Shown: one piece after another, positions 63,201 through 64,000 of the stretch
Layout: each line of letters starts with the position of its first letter
Numbering within the stretch: position 1 is the stretch's first letter
Assembly (NCBI GenBank): GCA_019113005.1
Contig: DXIE01000028.1
Span: 97,747 to 161,746 of the forward strand
Direction: 5' to 3'
DNA from: Candidatus Butyricicoccus avistercoris
GTDB lineage: Bacteria > Bacillota > Clostridia > Oscillospirales > Butyricicoccaceae
DNA length: 64,000 bases
Made by a program: the position numbers and the translations under genes
Notes under the pieces: generated by a model
The model's database searches: none
What the model saw: only the letters and a program-made list of their open reading frames with translations
What the model was told of the DNA's origin: nothing

Positions 63201-64000
63201 TTATTTTAATATTAATTTTTCATTTTCCTCATCAAGAGTTACATTCTGACCACGTTTAATTTTGCCACTTAAAAACTCCTCAGCTACTAGGTCTTCAACT
63301 TGTGACTGAATAGCTCTGCGAAGTGGTCTTGCACCATAAACAGGGTCAAAACCAGCTTTTGCAAGATGTTTTTTAGCATTATCTGTCCATGAAAGGGTGA
63401 TTTCCATATCTCGCATACGGTCTGCAACATTTTTCAGCATACCTTCTGCGATTTTTTCAATTTCTTCCTCACCTAATCTATGGAATACAATAATCTCATC
63501 AATACGGTTTAAAAGTTCTGGCCTAAATGCCTGTTTAAGTTCGGTCATTACCTCGTTTTTAATCTGCTCAAAGGTCTGAGTTTGTTCAGTCTTTTCACCC
63601 TCGGCAAAACCTAAGGACTTTCTGCCTTGACCTGTAATTTTGTGAGCACCTATATTAGAGGTCATAATAACAACAGTGTTCTTAAAGTCAACTTTTCTGC
63701 CTTGACCGTCTGTTAACACACCATCTTCAAGGATTTGCAGTAACAGATTAAATACATCAGGGTGAGCTTTTTCGATTTCATCAAGCAGAATTACAGAATA
63801 AGGTTTTCTTCTTACCTTTTCGGTTAGTTGTCCGCCCTCATCATAGCCAACATATCCTGGAGGAGAACCGATTAAACGTGAAACGCTGTGTTTCTCCATA
63901 TATTCGGACATATCTACACGAATCATAGCGTTTTCATCGCCAAATAGTGCCTCTGCAAGAGTTTTACAAAGTTCAGTTTTACCAACACCAGTTGGGCCAA
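63201..64000 (-). CDS. clpC: Clp ATPase (ClpC-type), C-terminal portion; gene continues beyond the window
   Basis: [80 protein letters not shown]; reading continues to base 64000 through a Walker A ([10 protein letters not shown]). Confidence 0.93.
   Translation of the reverse strand, partial: GPTGVGKTELCKTLAEALFGDENAMIRVDMSEYMEKHSVSRLIGSPPGYVGYDEGGQLTEKVRRKPYSVILLDEIEKAHPDVFNLLLQILEDGVLTDGQGRKVDFKNTVVIMTSNIGAHKITGQGRKSLGFAEGEKTEQTQTFEQIKNEVMTELKQAFRPELLNRIDEIIVFHRLGEEEIEKIAEGMLKNVADRMRDMEITLSWTDNAKKHLAKAGFDPVYGARPLRRAIQSQVEDLVAEEFLSGKIKRGQNVTLDEENEKLILK

Noticed and set aside
1-64000. tRNA, rRNA and riboswitch genes
   Set aside because: None recognised by eye; a covariance-model scan would be needed to exclude small RNAs

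Overview
AT-rich chromosomal window from a spore-forming Firmicute (Clostridia-like, inferred from ylbJ, yqfC, yqfD, phoH and spoVT). Main result: spoVT is split into two in-frame halves about 29.4 kb apart. The N-terminal 32 codons, with SD and a sigma-G-like promoter, lie at 52508-52603(-). The remaining 146 codons lie at 22698-23144(-), fused in frame to the 3' end of a large serine recombinase gene. Both halves meet at an identical 7-bp sequence (GGTGACC; + strand GGTCACC at 23138-23144 and 52507-52513). Recombination there would excise a 29,369-bp circle and rebuild a 178-codon SpoVT, an arrangement analogous to the sigK/skin element. The element carries a large surface-glycan locus (dTDP-deoxysugar genes, glf, a complete ADP-heptose set, GT9/GT2 transferases, ABC exporter), a RepA_N/DnaC-like replication module and a broken NB-ARC/TPR gene. 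Left of it (0-17 kb) are an O-antigen-ligase/glycosyltransferase operon and a graveyard of decayed mobile genes: Rpn nuclease fragments, two nested IS3-type elements, an FtsH-like fragment, a frameshifted D5 primase/helicase and a YdbC-like ORF with two in-frame UGAs. Right of it are a FAH-family gene, two SLH-domain proteins, ppdK, uxaC and a partial clpC. No tRNA, rRNA or CRISPR array was recognised. All calls come from reading the sequence; no database search was run.
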